From the NCBI GenBank assembly GCA_018819175.1, contig JAHJQQ010000050.1:1-64000 (forward strand): DNA of 64,000 nt, in the 5' to 3' direction. The DNA comes from Gammaproteobacteria bacterium (GTDB taxonomy: Bacteria; Pseudomonadota; Gammaproteobacteria; Thiohalobacterales; Thiohalobacteraceae). The notes under the pieces were generated by a model that had not been told where the DNA came from, ran no database searches, and saw nothing but the letters and a program-made list of their open reading frames with translations. The translations under genes were made by a program, and so were the position numbers. Below, in pieces: positions 1 to 12,540 of the stretch (within the stretch, counting starts at the first letter, position 1; every line of letters starts with the position of its first letter).

Positions 1-152
1 AGGTTCTAGGTTCTAGGTTCTAGGTTCTAGGTTCTAGGTTCTAGGTTCTAGGTTCTAGGTTCTAGGTTCTAGGTTCTAGGTTCTAGGTTCTAGGTTCTAG
101 GTTCTAGGTTCTAGGTTCTAGGTTCTAGGTTCTAGGGTCTAGGTTCTAGGTT
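1..152. repeat. Heptanucleotide tandem array (AGGTTCT)n
   Basis: About 21 head-to-tail copies of the 7-bp unit AGGTTCT (equivalently CTAGGTT) run from the window edge, nearly perfect until the last few units, where GGTCT and a T-run appear. The array may continue to the left of the window. Positions 158-207 carry the same motif inverted (CCTAG heptads), so the array is followed by its own reverse complement. Arrays with the same CTAGG core recur near 5268, 18777 and 63099. Confidence 0.95.
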
Positions 153-247
153 TTTCTCATCCCTAGACCCTCGTCCCTAGAACCTAGACCCTCGTCCCTA
201 GCACCTATCATAAGCTATACTGCGCGCCCCGCTCGCGAGCCTCGAAC

Positions 248-553
248 ATGCAACTCAACGAACGTCAAAAACGCCATTTGCGCGGCCTCGGCCATGCGCT
301 CAGTCCTATTGTCATCGTTGGCAATGCCGGCCTCACCGAGACCGTGCTGGCCGAAATCGAACAGGCCCTGGCCTATCACGAGCTGATCAAAATCCGCGTC
401 AATGCTGCGGATCGCGATTCGCGTGCCGCTATGATCGACACCATTTGCGAACAGACCAAGGGACACCGCATCCAATGCATCGGCCACATCCTGCTGATTT
501 TCCGGCGCAACCCGAAAAAGCCTCGCGTATCGCTCAGCTCGGCAAATCAGTAA
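248..553 (+). CDS. yhbY: YhbY-type CRM-domain RNA-binding protein
   Basis: This 101-residue protein is a single CRM (CRS1-YhbY) domain. Such proteins bind ribosomal RNA and are linked to assembly of the large ribosomal subunit in the cytoplasm. Family signatures seen are the N-terminal LNERQKRHLRGLGH segment, the VGNAGLT turn around residues 26-32 that corresponds to the GxxG loop, and the basic end GHILLIFRRNP. The length is typical. It faces greA on the opposite strand, the usual gammaproteobacterial arrangement. Its 3' part is overlapped by the next gene in another frame. Confidence 0.93.
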   Translation: MQLNERQKRHLRGLGHALSPIVIVGNAGLTETVLAEIEQALAYHELIKIRVNAADRDSRAAMIDTICEQTKGHRIQCIGHILLIFRRNPKKPRVSLSSANQ

Positions 554-1002
554 CCCTCTGCCTGCTGCTGATGGCTGCCAGTGTCGCAGCGGGAGCATCG
601 GCCTTCACCTGGACTGATGCGAACGGCCAGGTGCATTACGGCGATCGACCACCGTCGGACAGCCAAGCCAAATCAGTCGAGATCCGCGTTAATACCTACA
701 CCGCGCCCGCCCAAATCAGCCCCTCGTCCAAAACCACACCGGACTTCATTGCAACACGCGGCAGTGTCATCATCTATACCACGGAACGCTGTGGCTACTG
801 CCGGCAAGCCAAGGCATTCATGGCTGCCCATCGTATTCCTTTCAAGGAATACGATGTGGAGAATTCCTCACGTGGCCGCGCCGATTACCGCAAACTCAAT
901 GGCCGTGGTGTGCCAATTATCCTGGTCGGCGAACAGCGTATGAACGGTTATAGTGAGGGAGGCTTGGCATCGTTGCTGCGTAACGCGGGTTATCCGCTCT
1001 AA
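475..1002 (+). CDS. Periplasmic DUF4124-glutaredoxin domain protein
   Basis: A hydrophobic stretch (LCLLLMAASVAAGASA) looks like a signal peptide. It is followed by a DUF4124-like segment (FTWTDANGQVHYGDRPP) and then a C-terminal glutaredoxin fold with the redox motif CGYC and the cis-proline segment GRGVPIILV. It probably reduces or isomerises disulfides, or handles glutathionylated proteins, outside the cytoplasm; the substrate is unknown. The start is uncertain: ATG 475 and TTG 445 both lie inside yhbY and leave a long polar leader before the hydrophobic core, and no good site follows the yhbY stop. The overlap suggests translational coupling with yhbY. Confidence 0.75.
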   Translation: MHRPHPADFPAQPEKASRIAQLGKSVTLCLLLMAASVAAGASAFTWTDANGQVHYGDRPPSDSQAKSVEIRVNTYTAPAQISPSSKTTPDFIATRGSVIIYTTERCGYCRQAKAFMAAHRIPFKEYDVENSSRGRADYRKLNGRGVPIILVGEQRMNGYSEGGLASLLRNAGYPL

Positions 1003-1012
1003 CGGTATCGCT

Positions 1013-1450
1013 TCAACAAGACGTATGATTCTGCCGCGTCACACCGCGCGCACCTACCACCGCAAGCGCCAGACCAAACAGCGCATTAATCAGATACAGC
1101 ACGGACGCCGCGCCATGGAGTAGACCGAAGCGTTTTGCCGTTTCGGAGCCCGCCGCGAAGCCGGCCTCGCGCAGCGCCGCGATCTCGGGTGCAATGCCAA
1201 ATTCGTTGATTAAAATCAGCAACAGCATCAATACCAACAGCAGCGCAGGCAGTGTCGCCTGGGTCGTCAAACGATTGCGCAGCAACAACCCACTACCGAT
1301 AATCAACCCAGCGAAATTCAGATAGTGAAAGAGGATTCCCGCGAGGGTGCCGGCTGTCGACCGATCCAACTCAGAAAACAAGACCGGCGCCACAACAAAG
1401 CCAACCGTCCACAGGGCACCGACCCAGAGCGTGATCAGCACGCGCTCCAT
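1013..1450 (-). CDS. DUF4149 family integral membrane protein
   Basis: A 145-residue protein with four likely transmembrane helices: residues near 5-25, a middle LNFAGLIIGSGLLL helix, LPALLLVLMLLLILINEF, and a C-terminal YLINALFGLALAVVGA helix. This matches the DUF4149 (TMEM205-like) family, whose members commonly sit beside greA in gammaproteobacteria. No function is established. The start at MERVLITLWVGALW matches family members; an ATG at 1522 would add 24 unlikely residues. It is the last gene of the carA-carB-greA run on the minus strand. Confidence 0.8.
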   Translation of the reverse strand: MERVLITLWVGALWTVGFVVAPVLFSELDRSTAGTLAGILFHYLNFAGLIIGSGLLLRNRLTTQATLPALLLVLMLLLILINEFGIAPEIAALREAGFAAGSETAKRFGLLHGAASVLYLINALFGLALAVVGARGVTRQNHTSC

Positions 1451-1564
1451 TGCAGCCCATAAACATGTGCGGGTAATCAGCATAGACTGGAGCCAACGAC
1501 TCGCCCAGCGTACAGAGAGCACAGAGGGATAAGCGATTGCTCATCACACTGTGCTGGCGCGAGA

Positions 1565-2037
1565 CTATTCGTAGCGGACCTCGACAATTTCGAAATGAAT
1601 ATCGCCACCGGGGGCCTGCACGACGGCAACATCACCCTCCTGCTTGGCAATCAATGCGCGGGCGATCGGTGAGTTCACCGAAATCATTCCCGCCTTGATG
1701 TCGGCTTCATCTTCACCAACAATCTGATAAGTGACCTCTTCGCCACTCTCTTCGTTACTCAATAGCACAGTTGCGCCAAAGATGACCTTACCAGTAGGCT
1801 CATGTTTGGTGACATCAATAATATGCGCGTTGCTGAGCTTGCCTTCGATATCTTTGATACGGCCTTCGGCAAAACTCTGCTGCTCACGCGCCGCATGGTA
1901 TTCGGCATTCTCTTTCAGGTCGCCATGCGCGCGCGCATCCGCAATCGCCTGGATGATGCGTGGACGGTCAACTGACTTGAGTTGCTGTAATTCGGCGCGC
2001 AGCTTTTCTGCGCCACGTACGGTCAGTGGCACTTTAG

Positions 2038-2041
<4 letters not shown>
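1565..2041 (-). CDS. greA: Transcription elongation factor GreA
   Basis: GreA binds the RNA polymerase secondary channel and stimulates cleavage of backtracked transcripts. The 158-residue length is standard. The N-terminal coiled coil starts with PLTVRGAEKLRAEL and contains ARAHGDLKENAEYHAARE, whose acidic tip carries the catalytic-site carboxylates. The C-terminal globular domain follows (GKVIFGATVLL, NSPIARALIAK). Its ATG overlaps the stop of carB by four bases, so the two are translationally coupled. Confidence 0.97.
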
Positions 2042-5259
<3,218 letters not shown>

Positions 5260-5267
5260 GTACTCAG

Positions 5268-5340
5268 TTTCTAGGTGCTAGGTTCTAGGGACTAGGAAAA
5301 GCATGGGGTAGGGCCTCGCGACTAGCCCCTCGTCCCTCGG
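5268..5340. repeat. CTAGG-core degenerate heptad repeat between carA and carB
   Basis: The interval holds CTAGGTG, CTAGGTT and CTAGGGA units in succession, then AGCCCCTCGTCCCTCG, which resembles the inverted form seen at 158-207. It is a short degenerate member of the array family at 1-152 and 63099-63167. It extends into the last codons of carA (stop at 5322). Confidence 0.75.
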
Positions 5341-6488
5341 TACTGTTTGATCGATTCAACGAATCGATCAAACAAAGGCGCCACATCATGCGGACCGGGG
5401 CTCGCCTCCGGATGGCCCTGAAAACTGAACGCCGGTGTATCGGTGCGCTCGACGCCTTGCAGCGTTCCGTCGAACAAGGAGCGGTGCGTCGGTTTCAGAT
5501 TGGCGGGCAGTGTTGCCTCGTCAACGGCGAAGCCATGATTCTGACTGGTGATCATCACGACTTTGGTATTGAGATCCTGCACGGGATGATTCGCGCCGTG
5601 GTGACCGAATTTCATCTTGATGGTGCGCGCACCGCTGGCCAGACCCAACAACTGATGACCGAGACAGATGCCGAACATCGGCAGGTGCTTTTCCAACAGC
5701 TCCTTGATCGCTTCGATTGCGTAATCGCAGGGTTCGGGATCGCCCGGACCGTTGGACAGGAACACGCCATCCGGCTTGAGCTTGATCACTTCACTGGCAG
5801 GGGTTTTGGCGGGCACGACCGTAACGCGACAGCCACGATCGACCAGCATGCGCAGGATGTTGCGCTTCACGCCGTAATCGTAAGCGACCACATGCAGGGG
5901 CAGTTTTTCTTCAACGGGATGCGGCGCCGTCGGCGTACCGCCTTCCAGTGTCCAGGAACCCTGCGCCCATAGATAAGGCTGGTGCGTGGTGACCTCTTTG
6001 GCGAGATCCATCCCCTTGAGACCGGGGAAGGCCCGTGCCGCGGCCAGTGCGGCCTGCTCATCCAGCGCATCACCGGCCAGGATACAGCCGGCCTGGGCGC
6101 CCTTTTCGCGCAGAATGCGCGTCAGACGCCGGGTGTCGATACCGGCGATGCCGACGACACCGCGACGCTGCAGATAGGCCTCGAGACTTTCCTGGCTGCG
6201 CCAGTTGCTTGCCAGCAAAGGCACATCGCGCACCACCAGGCCCGCACTGTGGATATGGCTGGATTCCTCGTCGTCCTCGTTGACGCCGACGTTGCCGATA
6301 TGGGGATAGGTCAGGGTCACGATCTGTCGCGCATAGGACGGATCGGTGATGATCTCCTGGTAGCCGGTGAGCGCGGTATTGAATACCACTTCCCCTGTGG
6401 TCTGCCCATCGATGCCAATGGATTCGCCCCAGAAGGTGCTGCCGTCTTCCAGTACCAGCAGAGCCGGCTTGCGCAAGGGAGCCTCCAT
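5322..6488 (-). CDS. carA: Carbamoyl-phosphate synthase small subunit
   Basis: CarA is the glutamine amidotransferase subunit that supplies ammonia to CarB. At 388 residues it has the N-terminal CPSase small-chain domain (ALLVLEDGSTFWGESIG, FNTALTGYQEIITDPSY) and a C-terminal class I amidotransferase domain. The latter carries the nucleophile in FGICLGHQLLGLA and the His-Glu pair in FQGHPEASPGPHD. I chose the start MEAPLRKP at 6488 over 6503 because family members begin just before the ALLVLEDG strand. It is upstream of carB. Confidence 0.97.
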   Translation of the reverse strand: MEAPLRKPALLVLEDGSTFWGESIGIDGQTTGEVVFNTALTGYQEIITDPSYARQIVTLTYPHIGNVGVNEDDEESSHIHSAGLVVRDVPLLASNWRSQESLEAYLQRRGVVGIAGIDTRRLTRILREKGAQAGCILAGDALDEQAALAAARAFPGLKGMDLAKEVTTHQPYLWAQGSWTLEGGTPTAPHPVEEKLPLHVVAYDYGVKRNILRMLVDRGCRVTVVPAKTPASEVIKLKPDGVFLSNGPGDPEPCDYAIEAIKELLEKHLPMFGICLGHQLLGLASGARTIKMKFGHHGANHPVQDLNTKVVMITSQNHGFAVDEATLPANLKPTHRSLFDGTLQGVERTDTPAFSFQGHPEASPGPHDVAPLFDRFVESIKQYRGTRG

Positions 6489-6650
6489 GTATCGGATATG
6501 CAAAGCGGGAAGGCCCTCGTCGAGCTATCCCGCTTATATGGAAATGATTATGCGTGCTGTTGCAGACAGCGTCTCGCCGGCCGACGATTTTAGCCGATGG
6601 CGGAGGGGGTGTCTACGCAAGTAACCGACTGAATTTTGGGTCGCTGGATA

Positions 6651-7463
6651 TCAGGAACCCTTCAATCCAAGCACATCCTGCATATCATACAGCCCGGCGC
6701 CGCGCGCCATCAGCCAATGTGACGCCCGCACCGCACCCTTGGCGAAGGTCATACGACTGGTGGCCTTGTGGGTGATCTCGATGCGCTCACCAATCCCGGC
6801 GAACATCACAGTGTGTTCGCCGACGATATCTCCCGCCCGGATGGTTTCGAAGCCAATGGTCTTGCGGTCACGCTCACCGGTGACGCCTTCGCGCCCGTAC
6901 ACGGCGCAGTCTTTCAGATTACGCCCGAGCGCCTCGGCAACAACCTCGCCCATCCGCAGCGCTGTACCCGAAGGTGCGTCGACCTTGTGGCGGTGATGCG
7001 CCTCGACAATCTCTATATCGACGTCGTCGCCCAGCACCCGTGCGGTGAGTTCCAGCAATTTGAGGCAGAGATTCACACCCACACTCATGTTCGGCGCGAA
7101 CACCACACCGATATCCTTGGAGGCCGCCAGCAACTCGCCCTTCTCCGCATCGCTGAAGCCCGTGGTACCGATCACGATGCGCCGCCCCGCGGCCCGGCAG
7201 ATGGCCAGATTCGTCAAAGTGCCCTGAGGGCGCGTGAAATCGATCAGCACATCAAACACACTGGTGAGCGACGCCGGATCGGCGGTCAACGGCACACCAA
7301 TCTCACCGATCCCCGCCAACACGCCGGCATCGCTACCGAGCAGACTGTGCTCCGGATGTTCGAATGCCGCCGTGACCGTCACACCCTCGGTCTGACGGGA
7401 GGATTCGATCAGGGCGCGGCCCATGCGGCCGGCAGCCCCGGCGATGGCAAGTCGTGTGGTCAT
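6651..7463 (-). CDS. dapB: 4-hydroxy-tetrahydrodipicolinate reductase
   Basis: DapB reduces hydroxy-tetrahydrodipicolinate with NAD(P)H in the lysine and peptidoglycan precursor pathway. The 270-residue protein has the N-terminal dinucleotide fold (LAIAGAAGRMGRALIE), the cofactor segment IVIGTTGFSD, the catalytic signature EAHHRHKVDAPSGTALRMGE and the C-terminal VMFAGIGERIEI. In many gammaproteobacteria dnaJ lies directly upstream of dapB; here 5 kb of repeats and two accessory genes intervene. Confidence 0.97.
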   Translation of the reverse strand: MTTRLAIAGAAGRMGRALIESSRQTEGVTVTAAFEHPEHSLLGSDAGVLAGIGEIGVPLTADPASLTSVFDVLIDFTRPQGTLTNLAICRAAGRRIVIGTTGFSDAEKGELLAASKDIGVVFAPNMSVGVNLCLKLLELTARVLGDDVDIEIVEAHHRHKVDAPSGTALRMGEVVAEALGRNLKDCAVYGREGVTGERDRKTIGFETIRAGDIVGEHTVMFAGIGERIEITHKATSRMTFAKGAVRASHWLMARGAGLYDMQDVLGLKGS

Positions 7464-7497
7464 CCGATGCAGTCTCGATCTGTTACTTTGGTGGCGG

Positions 7498-8225
7498 GAA
7501 GACTAACCGATTCAGGGGGTTTGGGGTACCCGTTTAAGTCCCCTCTCCCCTCGCGGGAGAGGGCCAGGGAGAGGGGGAACGGCTCCCGCCGTTGTCTGTT
7601 TTCTTTGACCTGCCGGCTTTGTTAATTCATTTCACATCGGAGATACACCTTCACCTTCCTTTCGCCCTTGCTGGGCGAGGTACTTTTCTTTGCTTCGCCA
7701 AAGAAAGAGTACCCAAAAGAAAGGCGACCCGAAGGCTTGCCCGCTACGCGGGTTCCCTGCGCTTCTCGGCGCAATCGGCGCTCGCAAAACTCGCTCCCTT
7801 CGGTCGCTCAGACAGTTGCTCGCTTCTCCCAATTGCACCTGCGATGCTCGGCTGCGCCTACGGGACTCAACGTCAAAAACAATTTAGCCACCTGCAGGAG
7901 CGGCCTTAGCCGCGATTGTGAATGACCCTGCAGAGGGTTCGCGGCCAAAGAGCGCTCCACACTATGATATTTCGTAGGTCGGATGGACCAACCCCGCGAC
8001 TAAACGCGAGGTTGGAACGGTAAGGAAAATTGTTGTTGTAAAGCTAGTCACCCGCAATTGCAGGTGACTAGCAACCGTTCAGGCGCATAGCGCCGCGTCC
8101 GACGGGTATACCTGTCACCTTTCCCTTTAGTGCCGAGATACACCACCGCCCTCCTTTCGCCCTTGCTGGGCGAGGTACTTTTCTTTGTTTCGCCAAAGAA
8201 AGAGTACCCAAAAGAAAAACGCATT
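7498..8225. repeat. Cluster of REP-like repeats (dapB side of the island)
   Basis: This 768-bp gene-free interval is built from interspersed repeats. 7540-7577 has the CCCTCTCCC/GGGAGAGGG hairpin. 7661-7735 has a GGGCGAGGTACTTTTCTTTG unit followed by its partly inverted copy CAAAGAAAGAGTACCC. About 7895-7955 resembles the AGGAGCGGCC...CCGCGA repeats of pseudomonads. 7973-8105 has a GTAGGTCGGA...GCGTCCGAC element. 8157-8220 has a second copy of the GGTACTTTTCTTTG unit. The small open frames here are by-products of the repeats. I see no gene. Confidence 0.85.
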
Positions 8226-8231
8226 TAAGAC

Positions 8232-10082
8232 CTAATTCAACACCATCTTCTGCAGCAAAATTAAATCCGACATATTCAACACCCCGTCAGCAGCATCCGG
8301 CGGGTACAAGTCGCCCCTATCGATCTGGGGCTGACTTAGCGGACTGATCCCCAAGACATGGCGATGCGCTAAGAGCAGATCACCAACATTGACCTGACCA
8401 TCTCCATTTACATCACCATTATGGGTAACAAGAGAGTTCTGGTATTCCTGCAGATCGAGAATACCATCGTTATCGAAATCTCCGGTCCCATCCCGCGCCA
8501 GGGTGCCGAAATTCGCCTGTTCCCAGGCATCGGCCATGCCATCGCCATCCAGATCCCAATCGGGGTTTATCGTCACTGAAATCTGGTCAGTTATCGTTGA
8601 GTTGCCACTGTCGGTGATGCTCGCCGTGATGACATGCGTTCCCACCGACAAATTGCGCACAAGATTAGAACCCGCACCCAACCCGCCGTCTCGATCCGAA
8701 CTCCATTGAACACTGGCCGCGAGGTTGCCATCTTCCACATCGGTCGCCGTTGCATTGAAAGCAATGTTGGAACTTTCGCCATACACCGCTGCATCAGCAG
8801 GATTCGTGACTGCGATAACAGGCGGATCATTCACGGCATTCACCGTCAACTGAAATGCGCGATCGGTACTTGAGTTGCCATCTGAAACGGTAATCGTGAT
8901 CGTGACAACACCATTAGCATCGCTCACTGGCGTAATGGTCAGGTTACGATTTGCGTCACTCCCACCAAGCACCAATCCGCTATTCTGCACAATGTCGGGA
9001 TTGCTGGAACTGGCCGTCACAATAAGCGAACCGGCAGCCGTCTCCTGATCGCCCACCGTGAAAGAGATTAGACCGGACACAGTATCTTCATTGATTGTTT
9101 TGTTGGTAATGGTCGATATTGTCGGGGCCGTGGCCCAGCCGATGTCCTGCATAAGCGACAAGGCCAGGCCTGGATTTGTTTGTGCGCCGGTAATGAACGG
9201 CTCCATCAATTCATTGGGTGCCAAAGCTGTATCGAAATGCGATACCGAAGAGCCGGGGGCCAGCGTGCTGGGCGCATACATTCGCACATGCCCGCCACTT
9301 TTACCCGCCGTCAACCCACCACTGTTGGCAGTCACCTGACTACCGATCCAATGCAGATCACCGGAATCAATCGCGGATGCCGCGCGCTGCGCATCAGACA
9401 TGGAAGACCACGGCAAGTTCAGGCTGTGGTCATGTAAATTGAGCATGAAGGCATCGTTGTAGCCATTGCCTGTACCGAATTTCTTGCCGGTCGTCACATC
9501 GACGAACGTTGCAAAACCCAGCCCATGCGCCAATTCATGCAATACCACAGTACGCAGATCGATGGTGTTTGCGGGCTTGTTACCATCCACCCCGTAATAC
9601 CAGTTCGTGTTATTCAGGCAATTATTGTTGTTATCAACACTGCTGTTGAAGGTAATGTTTATTTCAGCTGTGTTGCCATTCAGATCCGAATTGGCCAGGC
9701 TACTGGCGAGCGCCGCTGGATAGTAGGTACTGCTGTACGGGGCATTTGAAAAATTACGATGGACCGTCGCCGTACCAGCACTGCCTAAAACCGCTTGCGA
9801 CGAAGTGCATGTCAAAGGATCAAAATTAGACTGAACTTTAATGGTGACGTTACTGCTGATTAACGCTCCCCACACCGCAGCCGCATTCGCGAATACATTC
9901 AGGCGCTGCTGGCCCAGTGTGGTACCCGCATTACCTCCTATGGGCGATACGCTGGTCGGATCGTTGAATCCTTCACCGGCGGCGTCATTATTCAGTATGT
10001 CAATATTGGCTGCAGATACGCTGCCTACACTCAACAATGTGGCAAACAGCGCAGCGACAACATGGCGAGACAGAATCATCAT
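8232..10082 (-). CDS. Secreted metalloprotease-like protein with cadherin-like and dockerin domains
   Basis: The 616-residue protein starts with a clear signal peptide (cleavage near SVSA-AN, residue 25). Residues about 26-320 form a protease-like domain with the zinc motif HELAHGLGF (H182, E183, H186). The third metzincin ligand expected at residue 192 is Thr, so this is either a divergent zinc site or inactive. Residues about 320-510 hold two cadherin/Ig-like repeats (TINEDTVSGLISFTV, AVNDPPVIAVTNPAD). Residues about 510-550 have Asp-rich calcium-binding repeats (DLDGDGMADAWE, DFDNDGILDLQEY). The C-terminus is a type I dockerin-like pair of calcium loops (GDVNGDGQVNVGDLLLAHR). It lies 3 bp downstream of 10086-10487, in one transcription unit. 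Confidence 0.8.
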   Translation of the reverse strand: MMILSRHVVAALFATLLSVGSVSAANIDILNNDAAGEGFNDPTSVSPIGGNAGTTLGQQRLNVFANAAAVWGALISSNVTIKVQSNFDPLTCTSSQAVLGSAGTATVHRNFSNAPYSSTYYPAALASSLANSDLNGNTAEINITFNSSVDNNNNCLNNTNWYYGVDGNKPANTIDLRTVVLHELAHGLGFATFVDVTTGKKFGTGNGYNDAFMLNLHDHSLNLPWSSMSDAQRAASAIDSGDLHWIGSQVTANSGGLTAGKSGGHVRMYAPSTLAPGSSVSHFDTALAPNELMEPFITGAQTNPGLALSLMQDIGWATAPTISTITNKTINEDTVSGLISFTVGDQETAAGSLIVTASSSNPDIVQNSGLVLGGSDANRNLTITPVSDANGVVTITITVSDGNSSTDRAFQLTVNAVNDPPVIAVTNPADAAVYGESSNIAFNATATDVEDGNLAASVQWSSDRDGGLGAGSNLVRNLSVGTHVITASITDSGNSTITDQISVTINPDWDLDGDGMADAWEQANFGTLARDGTGDFDNDGILDLQEYQNSLVTHNGDVNGDGQVNVGDLLLAHRHVLGISPLSQPQIDRGDLYPPDAADGVLNMSDLILLQKMVLN

Positions 10083-10085
10083 CCG

Positions 10086-10487
10086 CTATTCGGCCGGTAC
10101 AGGAGCGGAGAATTCTTGAATGGTGACTTCACCATCTTCACCGATGATCGCGACAGGAACAGACTGGAAACGCCCCTTGAGATCTACTGAGTAGGCGCCC
10201 GATTCATCGACTTCTTCTACGAGCCCTTCTGATGAGGTATTGGTCAGGGCATTCACCTGTTCACGGATCTCAGGTTGTAATCTTTCTGTTTGAGTAGCCT
10301 TGGCCGGAACATCGGGATGATCCTGTTCCGCCACAGGATCGACTTTTGTATCAGCGATCGGCGCTGCCTGTTTCTCCGGAGGCTGATTGGCTGACCTGGG
10401 CATTGCCGTCGGCCACAGCAGTACCGCGAGCACGCTCAATATACCAATTGAGATCAATGCGATAGATATTGATGGTTTTATACGCAT
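10086..10487 (-). CDS. Small membrane-anchored protein of unknown function
   Basis: A 133-residue protein with one N-terminal hydrophobic segment (residues about 8-28, SIALISIGILSVLAVLLW) followed by a Pro/Ala/Glu-rich polar tail. The C-terminal part, about residues 80-130, ends in a possible small beta fold (YSVDLKGRFQSVPVAIIGEDGEV). It probably faces the periplasm, tethered by the uncleaved segment. I recognise no family. It is the first gene of a two-gene unit with the dockerin metalloprotease 3 bp downstream, so the two proteins may act together. Both sit inside the repeat-built island. Confidence 0.6.
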   Translation of the reverse strand: MRIKPSISIALISIGILSVLAVLLWPTAMPRSANQPPEKQAAPIADTKVDPVAEQDHPDVPAKATQTERLQPEIREQVNALTNTSSEGLVEEVDESGAYSVDLKGRFQSVPVAIIGEDGEVTIQEFSAPVPAE

Positions 10488-10619
10488 AGGAGTAATCGCT
10501 ACGGGGTGCTGTATTAGTTATTGATCTGGCGTGATTCCCCTGACTGACAAGCTATGCCACACCCAAGCCTGTGTCAAACGGGCTTTTCCGAATGACGACC
10601 CGGTATAGACGACTATGCT

Positions 10620-12540
10620 CAGCCTATATGTCCTGCATTCTCAAAGAAATCAGTTGGACCACGATAACTATCTGGATTCCCCCGAAGAGACATCCCCTCT
10701 CCCCTCGCGGGAGTAAGTAGCTGGACTGACTAGCGTCCCCTCTCCCCTCGTGGGAGAGGGCCAGGGAGAGGGGGAACGGCGTCAGCCGTTGTCTGCTTTG
10801 TTTGACCTGCCGGTTTTGCTCATTCATTTCACGCCAGCGATACACCATAGCTTTTGTTTCGCCCTTGCTGGGCGAGGTACTGTTCTTTGCTTCGCCAAAG
10901 AAAGGCGACCCGAAGGATGGTTTAAGTAGCTGGACTGACTAGCGTCCCCTCTCCCCTCGCGGGAGAGGGCCAGGGAGAGGGGAAACGGCGTCAGCCGTTG
11001 TCTGTTTTGTTTGACCTGCCGGTTTTGCTCATTCATTTCACACCAGCGATACACCATAGCTTTTGTTTCGCCCTCGCTGGGCGAGGTACTTTTCTTTGCT
11101 TCGCCAATGAAAGGCGACCTGAAGGATGATTAAGTATCCGGATTGACTAGCGTCCCCTCTCCCCTCGTGGGAGAGGGCTAGGGAGAGGGGGAACGGCGCC
11201 AGCCGTTGTCTGTTCTCTCTGGCCTGTCGGTTTTGCTCATTCATTTCACACCAGCGATACACCATAGCTTTTCTTTCGCCCTCGCTGGGCGAGGTACTTT
11301 TCTTTGCTTCGCCAAAGAAAGAGTACCCAAAAGAAAGGCGACCCGGAGGCTTGCCCGCTTACGCGGGTACCCTGCGCTTCTCGCCCGTTTGCGCGCTCGC
11401 CTAACTCGGCGCTACGCGCCTCAGACACGAGGCGAGCTTCTTCGCAAACGGGCTGCGATGCTCGGCTGCGCCTACGGGAACCGGAAAATCAACACCAACG
11501 AGAGTCTGGAATCTACGACTCTACCCTCTCATACGCGTGTAATTGTAAATTTGTAGCCCGGATGCAGGTCCAATGGACCGGAATCCGGGATCGCGAGGGA
11601 TTCAACTCTCCCCGCATTCCGCGATGCTCCATGCGGGCTACGCTTGCTGAATCCGACCTACGAAAACCCGCTACACAATCCCAACCGACTGATTACGTGT
11701 TTTGACCTTGGGCCCCGTAGGCACAGCCGAGCATCGCAGGGGCAATCGGGGAAAGCGCGCCTCCTGTCTGAGCCGTTCTGACGTTTAGAACGGCGAGTTA
11801 GGCGCGCGCCGATTGGCCCGAGAAGCGCAGGGAACCCCTCGCAGAGGGGCAAGCCTTCGGGTCGCCTTTCTTTTGGGTACTCTTTCTTTGGCGAAGCAAA
11901 GAAAAGTACCTCGCCCAGCAAGGGCGAAAGATAAGCTGAGGTCTATCACTGGCGTGAAATGAATTAACCACGCCAGCAGCTTCGAGAAAACAAGCAACGG
12001 CTGGCGCCGTTCCCCCTCTCCCTGGCCCTCTCCCACGAGGGGAGAGGGGACACTAATCAGTCCAGCTACTTAAACCATCCTTCGGGTACTCTTTCTTTTG
12101 CGAAGCAAAGAAAAGTACCTCGCCCAGCGAGGGCGAAAGGAAAGTTCAGGTGTATCGCTAGCGAAAAACCAATAAGAAAAACCGTGGGGATTCGCTGCAC
12201 CTAACAGACCTGACGGCTGGCGCCGCCCCCTCTCCCTAAGCCTCTCCCGCGAGGGGAGAGGGGACTCTGGTCAGTCCAGCCACTTAAACCATCCTTTGGG
12301 CCGCCTTTCTTTTGGGTAGCTTTTCTTTGGCGAAGCAAAGAAAAGTACCTCGCCCAGAAAGGGCGAAAGAAAGGTAATGGTGTATCGCTGGCAAAAAACC
12401 TGAGGAAAACGTGAAGGTGTAGAGAAACAGACAACGGCTGTCGCCGCCCCCCTCTCCCTAGCCCTCTCCCGCGAGGGGAGAGGGAATAAATAGAAGGCCG
12501 CCGTTTGAATTTGAGCCTTCGCTGCGCCCGGGACTAACTC
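10620..12540. repeat. Large REP-like cluster: tandem ~209-bp units facing inverted copies
   Basis: Three direct units with a ~209-bp period start near 10721, 10930 and 11138. Each holds a CCCTCTCCC...GGGAGAGGG hairpin, a TTTGACCTGCCGGTTTTGCT stretch, an ACACCATAGC stretch and a GGGCGAGGTACTTTTCTTTG block. From about 11715 to 12480 the same material recurs inverted, in at least three units. A different element (GTAGCCCGGATGCAGG...CGGGCTACGC, 11551-11645) lies between. The whole forms a large imperfect inverted repeat. Overlapping open frames beginning MVYRW in this stretch are translations of the repeat, not genes. Confidence 0.88.

Noticed and set aside
10824..11265. Overlapping minus-strand frames beginning MVYRWCEMNEQNRQ
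   Set aside because: They repeat once per ~209-bp REP unit with near-identical text, overlap each other and end at the repeat borders. They are translations of the repeat, not genes.
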